From JBEIGE01 sp040382055 (GTDB lineage: Bacteria; Pseudomonadota; Gammaproteobacteria; Burkholderiales; Burkholderiaceae_C): 47,969 nt of DNA. The notes beneath the pieces were generated by a model. That model was given only the letters and a program-made list of their open reading frames with translations, did not search any database and was not told the origin of the DNA. The stretch spans positions 1-47,969 of the forward strand of contig JBEIGE010000023.1 of NCBI GenBank assembly GCA_040382055.1. The letters run 5' to 3'. A program made the translations under genes and the position numbers. Shown here in pieces: positions 44,163-47,969 of the stretch (positions are counted from its first letter, which is position 1; every line of letters starts with the position of its first letter).

Positions 44163-45824
44163 ATGGCAGCAAAAGACGTAATTTTCGGCGGCGAAGCCCG
44201 CGCACGCATGGTCGAGGGTGTCAACATCCTGGCCAACGCGGTCAAAGTCACCCTCGGCCCCAAAGGCCGTAACGTGGTCCTCGAGCGCTCTTTCGGCGCC
44301 CCCACCGTCACCAAAGACGGTGTGTCGGTGGCCAAAGAAATCGAACTCAAAGACAAATTGCAGAATATGGGTGCCCAAATGGTCAAGGAAGTTGCTTCCA
44401 AGACCTCTGACATCGCTGGCGACGGCACTACCACCGCTACCGTTCTGGCACAAGCCATCGTGCGCGAAGGCATGAAATATGTGGCCGCTGGCATGAACCC
44501 CATGGATCTGAAGCGCGGAATCGACAAGGCAGTGACTGCCCTGGTTGCCGAGCTGAAAAAGGCATCGAAAGCCACCACAACGTCCAAAGAAATTGCCCAG
44601 GTTGGCTCCATTTCTGCCAACAGCGATGAAACCATCGGCAAGATCATTGCAGATGCAATGGACAAGGTTGGCAAAGAAGGCGTGATCACCGTGGAAGACG
44701 GCAAGAGCCTGGAGTCCGAACTCGAAGTGGTTGAAGGCATGCAGTTTGACCGCGGCTACCTGTCGCCCTACTTCATCAACAACCCCGAGAAGCAAGCCTC
44801 CTTGCTGGACAACCCCTTCGTGCTGTTGTACGACAAGAAAATCAGCAACATCCGTGACCTGTTGCCCACGCTCGAGCAAGTGGCCAAGTCCGGCCGTCCG
44901 CTCCTGATCATTGCAGAAGATGTGGAGGGCGAAGCCCTGGCAACCCTGGTGGTCAACACCATCCGTGGCATCCTCAAAGTAGTGGCTGTTAAAGCGCCGG
45001 GCTTTGGTGACCGTCGTAAGGCCATGTTGGAAGACATCGCCATCCTGACCGGCGGCAAAGTGATTGCTGAAGAAGTCGGCCTGACGCTTGAAAAAGTGAC
45101 CCTGGCTGATCTGGGTTCTGCCAAGCGCATCGAAGTCGGCAAAGAAAACACCATCATCATCGACGGCGCAGGTGCTGCTGCTGACATCGAAGCCCGCGTC
45201 AAGCAAGTACGCGTGCAAATCGAAGAAGCAACGTCCGACTACGACCGCGAAAAGCTGCAAGAGCGCGTGGCCAAGTTGGCCGGCGGTGTTGCCGTGATCA
45301 AGGTTGGCGCTGCCACCGAAGTCGAAATGAAAGAGAAGAAAGCCCGCGTTGAAGACGCGCTGCACGCGACCCGCGCTGCCGTAGAAGAAGGCATTGTGGC
45401 GGGCGGCGGCGTAGCTCTGCTGCGTGCCAAGCAGGCCGCTGGTCCCATCAAGGGCGCCAACTCTGACCAGGACCACGGCATTGCCCTGGTGCTCAAGGCC
45501 ATTGAGGCCCCGCTGCGTGAAATCGTTTACAACGCCGGTGGCGAAGCCTCTGTGGTTGTGAACGCAATTTTGGCTGGCAAGGGCAACTACGGTTTCAATG
45601 CTGCCAACGACACCTACGGCGACATGATCGAAATGGGTATTCTTGACCCCACCAAAGTAACCCGCACCGCACTGCAGAATGCGGCATCCGTGGCATCCCT
45701 GATGCTGACCACCGAGTGCATGGTGGCCGAAGCCCCGAAAGACGAAGCCGGCGGCGGCATGGGTGGTGGCATGGGCGGCGGTGATATGGGTGGAATGGGC
45801 GGCATGGGCGGCATGGGCATGTAA
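44163..45824 (+). CDS. groEL: Chaperonin GroEL
   Basis: 553-residue chaperonin subunit forming the double-ring ATP-driven folding chamber. GPKGRNVVLE and the ATP site DGTTTATVLAQAI are intact, and GAATEVEMKEKKARVEDALHATRAA appears in its expected place (VEMKEKKARVEDALHATRAA). The C-terminal tail is Gly-Gly-Met rich, as in secreted-face GroELs. No change in key residues was noticed. A single groESL copy is seen in the window; other copies cannot be excluded. Ribosome site TGGAG precedes ATG 44163. Confidence 0.99.
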   Translation: MAAKDVIFGGEARARMVEGVNILANAVKVTLGPKGRNVVLERSFGAPTVTKDGVSVAKEIELKDKLQNMGAQMVKEVASKTSDIAGDGTTTATVLAQAIVREGMKYVAAGMNPMDLKRGIDKAVTALVAELKKASKATTTSKEIAQVGSISANSDETIGKIIADAMDKVGKEGVITVEDGKSLESELEVVEGMQFDRGYLSPYFINNPEKQASLLDNPFVLLYDKKISNIRDLLPTLEQVAKSGRPLLIIAEDVEGEALATLVVNTIRGILKVVAVKAPGFGDRRKAMLEDIAILTGGKVIAEEVGLTLEKVTLADLGSAKRIEVGKENTIIIDGAGAAADIEARVKQVRVQIEEATSDYDREKLQERVAKLAGGVAVIKVGAATEVEMKEKKARVEDALHATRAAVEEGIVAGGGVALLRAKQAAGPIKGANSDQDHGIALVLKAIEAPLREIVYNAGGEASVVVNAILAGKGNYGFNAANDTYGDMIEMGILDPTKVTRTALQNAASVASLMLTTECMVAEAPKDEAGGGMGGGMGGGDMGGMGGMGGMGM

Positions 45825-45837
45825 TTACGGCTACTGC

Positions 45838-45930
45838 GCAGGCGCCATACGGCGTTGCGCGGTGCTCGCAATCCTCACGTACAGGAAGTACGTTCCGGTT
45901 GCTGTGCGCCGCGCGCCTTGCCTGGCACCT
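45838..45930. repeat. Long imperfect palindrome downstream of groEL
   Basis: Centred on ACGTAC-AGGAA-GTACGT (45877-45893), with further pairing arms GCGCGG (45857-45862) and CCGCGC (45909-45914) and outer CAGG/CCTG. GC-rich and unlike the coding DNA around it. It resembles dispersed intergenic palindromes seen in Burkholderiales genomes, but only one copy is in the window. A smaller hairpin GTTCG-N6-CGAAC follows at about 45950-45965. Confidence 0.5.
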
Positions 45931-45969
45931 GCTCGCTACGCCGCTCAGCGTTCGTTTGCTCGAACAAAT

Positions 45970-46007
45970 AAAAACCCCGCAAGGCTTGCGCCCTGCGGGG
46001 TTTTTTT
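45970..46007. terminator. Bidirectional intrinsic terminator between groEL and the MBL gene
   Basis: AAAACCCCGCA (45971-45981) pairs with TGCGGGGTTTT (from 45994), with seven T's on the plus side and A's on the other, so it can stop groEL transcripts (plus) and the converging metallo-hydrolase transcript (minus). Strong stem of about 11 bp. Confidence 0.92.
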
Positions 46008-46026
46008 CATTTATGAAGGGATAACA

Positions 46027-46044
46027 GGGTGAATTTTTTCACCC
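46027..46044 (-). other. Perfect hairpin just after the MBL-fold gene
   Basis: GGGTGAA-TTTT-TTCACCC, a 7-bp perfect stem with a 4-base loop, 13 bases after the MBL-fold stop (minus strand). There is no U-tract, so it may protect the mRNA 3' end before the stronger terminator at 45970-46007. Confidence 0.5.
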
Positions 46045-46057
46045 TTGACTTTCTTCC

Positions 46058-47038
46058 TTAAGCGACAGCCTTGAAGTCGTAACCGTTGCCCAGCTTCTCT
46101 ATCTTGCCAAAGGCCGGGAAGGGGAAGTGGAAGCCTCCGGCAGTCATGTTCTCTTCCACCATCATGTCAAACACCTTGCGGCGGACATCGCGGGCGGCGT
46201 TGGCGTCCATGTCAAACACCACCGCCATGTCTGGGTTGCGGGCAAACAGGGCCGGAATGTTGGTCAGGTCAGCCAAGTAGGCAAACTTGAAGCGGTAGCT
46301 TTGCGCCACAAACAGGGTGTGCCCTGGTGTATGGCCAAACGCAGCAACAGACCTCAGACCCGTTGCGCCTTTAATGATGTCGCTGCCGGGCACAAACTGC
46401 TCCAGCTGATCAGCCGGTATGCCGGAAAGGACGCGTCGTACATTCTGGAACGCGCCTTTCATGGCCTCGGGGGCGGCAGCCATGCGGGCGTCGTCCATCC
46501 AGAAGGCATGCTCGACACTGGGAACCATGATTTTGGCATTGGGAAACACCAGTTGACCCGCCTTGTTGCGCACGCCGTTGATGTGGTCGCCGTGGTAGTG
46601 GCTCAGGATCACGGTGTCAATGTCAGTGGCCTTGTAACCGGCTGCATTGAGGTTGCCCATCAGACGCCCGGTGGTGGGTGCACCATTGTCAGCAAAGCCG
46701 GTATCGATGAGGATTTTGCGGTTGCCCATCACAATCAGGAAGGCCGTAAAGGGGATATCCACGTACTCAGTGGGCAGGTTTTGCGAACGCAGCAGGGCAT
46801 GCACTTGGTCGAGCGGCGTATTACGCACATATTCTGCCGCCAAAGGCCGGCGCACAACACCATCATTGAGGGCAATGATTTCCATATCGCCCATTTGCTG
46901 GCGGCGAAAACCCACCTGAACCACACTGGGCGCTCCAAAATTCGGGGCGTTTTGCGCAGTTAGAGGGACAAAAGAACCTGCCAGGTAAGCAGCTGCGGCG
47001 GCAGAGCCACCCACAATCAGGTCGCGGCGTTTCAACAT
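46058..47038 (-). CDS. Exported MBL-fold metallo-hydrolase
   Basis: 326-residue metallo-beta-lactamase-fold protein. The metal motif is SHYHGDH (His147, His149, Asp151, His152), with later ligands likely in GHTPGHT and the ADLTNIPA region. An N-terminal KRRDLIVGGSAAAAAYLAG resembles a twin-arginine signal, so it probably acts in the periplasm. The family includes lactonases, quorum-quenching enzymes and others; the substrate is unknown. ATG 47038 has GGAG six bases upstream; a TTG at 47050 is less likely. It is alone, between groEL and pgi, ending in the shared terminator. Confidence 0.88.
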   Translation of the reverse strand: MLKRRDLIVGGSAAAAAYLAGSFVPLTAQNAPNFGAPSVVQVGFRRQQMGDMEIIALNDGVVRRPLAAEYVRNTPLDQVHALLRSQNLPTEYVDIPFTAFLIVMGNRKILIDTGFADNGAPTTGRLMGNLNAAGYKATDIDTVILSHYHGDHINGVRNKAGQLVFPNAKIMVPSVEHAFWMDDARMAAAPEAMKGAFQNVRRVLSGIPADQLEQFVPGSDIIKGATGLRSVAAFGHTPGHTLFVAQSYRFKFAYLADLTNIPALFARNPDMAVVFDMDANAARDVRRKVFDMMVEENMTAGGFHFPFPAFGKIEKLGNGYDFKAVA

Positions 47039-47112
47039 CGTGATCTCCAAAATTTAAAATTATCTCAGGTTAATCGTTTAACTGGGGTTAAAAAACCGCC
47101 TGTGCAATCAGT

Positions 47113-47969
47113 TTACTCACCCTGACGCAAACGCTGCACCAAACCAGCGGTGGAAGCGTCCAGACCTGCGCAGTCGCCGCTGATTAAGCGAGGCTCAATG
47201 TCCTTGGCCAACACCTTGCCCAGTTCCACACCCCACTGGTCAAAGCTGTTGATGCCCCAGATAGAGCCGCTGACAAACACCCGGTGCTCTTGCAAGGCAA
47301 TCAGTGCGCCCAGGCTGGCGGGGGTCAGGTCGTCCAGCAACAAAAAGGTGCTGGGGCGGTTACCCGTAAAGCGGCGGTGGCCTTCGCCACTTGGATCGGT
47401 ATTGCTTTGCGAGCCGATATTGACCGTACCGCCATGCGGATCCGCCTGTCCCAACATCAGGGCCTGCGCCTGGGCTACCGCATTGGCCAGCAGCATGGTG
47501 TGGTGGCCGGGCAATCCGTGGCGTGGTTTTTTCACCGCCACAAACTCCACCGGCACCACGTCCGTGCCCTGATGCAGCATCTGAAAATAGGCATGTTGCC
47601 CGTTGGTGCCGGGCTCGCCCCACAGCACCGGCGAGGTGCCAAAGGGCAAAGGGCTGCCGCTGGCGTCCACCCGTTTGCCATTGCTCTCCATCTCCAGTTG
47701 CTGCAAATAGGCCGGCAAGCGGCGCAAGGCGCTGTGGTAAGGCGCAATACTGCGGCTGGTAAAACCATGGAAATTGCGGTACCACACATCGAGCAGCCCC
47801 AGTAGTACCGGCAAATTGCACGCCAAGGGTGCGTTGTAGAAGTGCGCATCCATCTCGTGGGCACCAGCCAGAAACGCCCGAAAACCATCCGCACCTATGG
47901 CAATGGCAATCGGCAAGCCAATCGCCGACCACAACGAATAGCGCCCACCCACCCAGTCCCAAAACCCGA
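47113..47969 (-). CDS. pgi: Glucose-6-phosphate isomerase (partial, C-terminal)
   Basis: C-terminal 284 residues of the glycolytic isomerase interconverting glucose-6-phosphate and fructose-6-phosphate; the frame continues past the right edge (FWDWVGGRYSLWS). WGEPGTNGQHAYFQMLHQG carries the catalytic Glu/His region and GINSFDQWGVELGKVLA the C-terminal signature with its lysine. The first Met seen in this frame would be a GTG inside the conserved WVGGRYS and is not a real start. It ends 75 bases before the MBL gene's ATG on the same strand. Confidence 0.96.
   Translation of the reverse strand, partial: GFWDWVGGRYSLWSAIGLPIAIAIGADGFRAFLAGAHEMDAHFYNAPLACNLPVLLGLLDVWYRNFHGFTSRSIAPYHSALRRLPAYLQQLEMESNGKRVDASGSPLPFGTSPVLWGEPGTNGQHAYFQMLHQGTDVVPVEFVAVKKPRHGLPGHHTMLLANAVAQAQALMLGQADPHGGTVNIGSQSNTDPSGEGHRRFTGNRPSTFLLLDDLTPASLGALIALQEHRVFVSGSIWGINSFDQWGVELGKVLAKDIEPRLISGDCAGLDASTAGLVQRLRQGE

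Noticed and set aside
44034..45476. 480-codon open frame antisense to groEL
   Set aside because: Shadow of groEL with low-complexity His/Phe/Asp-rich composition; groEL itself is unmistakable.

Overview
This window carries ordinary chromosomal housekeeping genes of a beta-proteobacterium, most likely Comamonadaceae close to Rhodoferax/Albidiferax. That assignment is inferred from protein style and gene order: mlaFEDACB-ABC exporter-bolA-murA, pilMNOPQ-aroK-aroB-dgt, paired LpxL-type acyltransferases divergent from metK, and CIRCE-controlled groESL. There is no rRNA gene to confirm it. Coding density is very high and no stretch over 300 bases lacks a gene. I see no tRNA, rRNA, CRISPR array, prophage or complete insertion sequence.

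Layout. 1-6544 (minus): the Mla phospholipid-transport operon mlaF-E-D-A-C-B, a YadGH-type ABC exporter, a BolA/IbaG protein and the start of murA, all envelope related. 6644-12943 (minus): gltB-gltD, glutamate synthase, with a candidate sigma-54/sigma-70 promoter. 13113-13829: a RAYT-type (Y1 HUH) transposase with a palindrome next to it. 13925-14389: a SlyB-like lipoprotein. 14555-25177 (minus): an 11-gene chain, pilMNOPQ-aroK-aroB-dgt-MFS-DUF1415-methyltransferase, in which most genes overlap by 4 bases. 25445-29658: PBP1A, cyaY (minus), lptM, lysA. 29662-32053 (minus): msrQ-msrP and cytochrome c4. 32099-34568: engB and two LpxL-like acyltransferases. 34750-35931: metK. 36002-41496: an envelope-glycan block with a GT9 glycosyltransferase, GtrA, an ArnT-like GT-C transferase, an unrecognised multi-spanning membrane protein and a membrane-anchored Asp-box beta-propeller. 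41686-43617: a YhgE/Pip protein. 43665-45824: CIRCE-groES-groEL. 46058-47038: an exported metallo-beta-lactamase-fold enzyme. 47113-end: pgi, partial.

The strongest anomaly is metK. The gene has its normal full length (393 codons) but codon 88 is TAA, where the family normally has a tyrosine codon followed by Lys-Gly-Cys-Ala. Since MetK is essential in nearly all bacteria, this is a sequencing or assembly error, a gene with a functional copy elsewhere, or real recoding or re-initiation. The change also creates an A-rich, Shine-Dalgarno-like stretch before an in-frame GTG.

Second-tier observations: a shared GTCAA-TT-TTGAC palindrome upstream of metK and of the YhgE gene; a 10-bp hairpin in the groESL leader beside CIRCE; a large imperfect palindrome plus bidirectional terminator after groEL; the gltD terminator running into the mlaF start codon; and the uncharacterised propeller/membrane-protein pair in the glycan block. 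I did not find convincing evidence of a wholly new multi-gene system.
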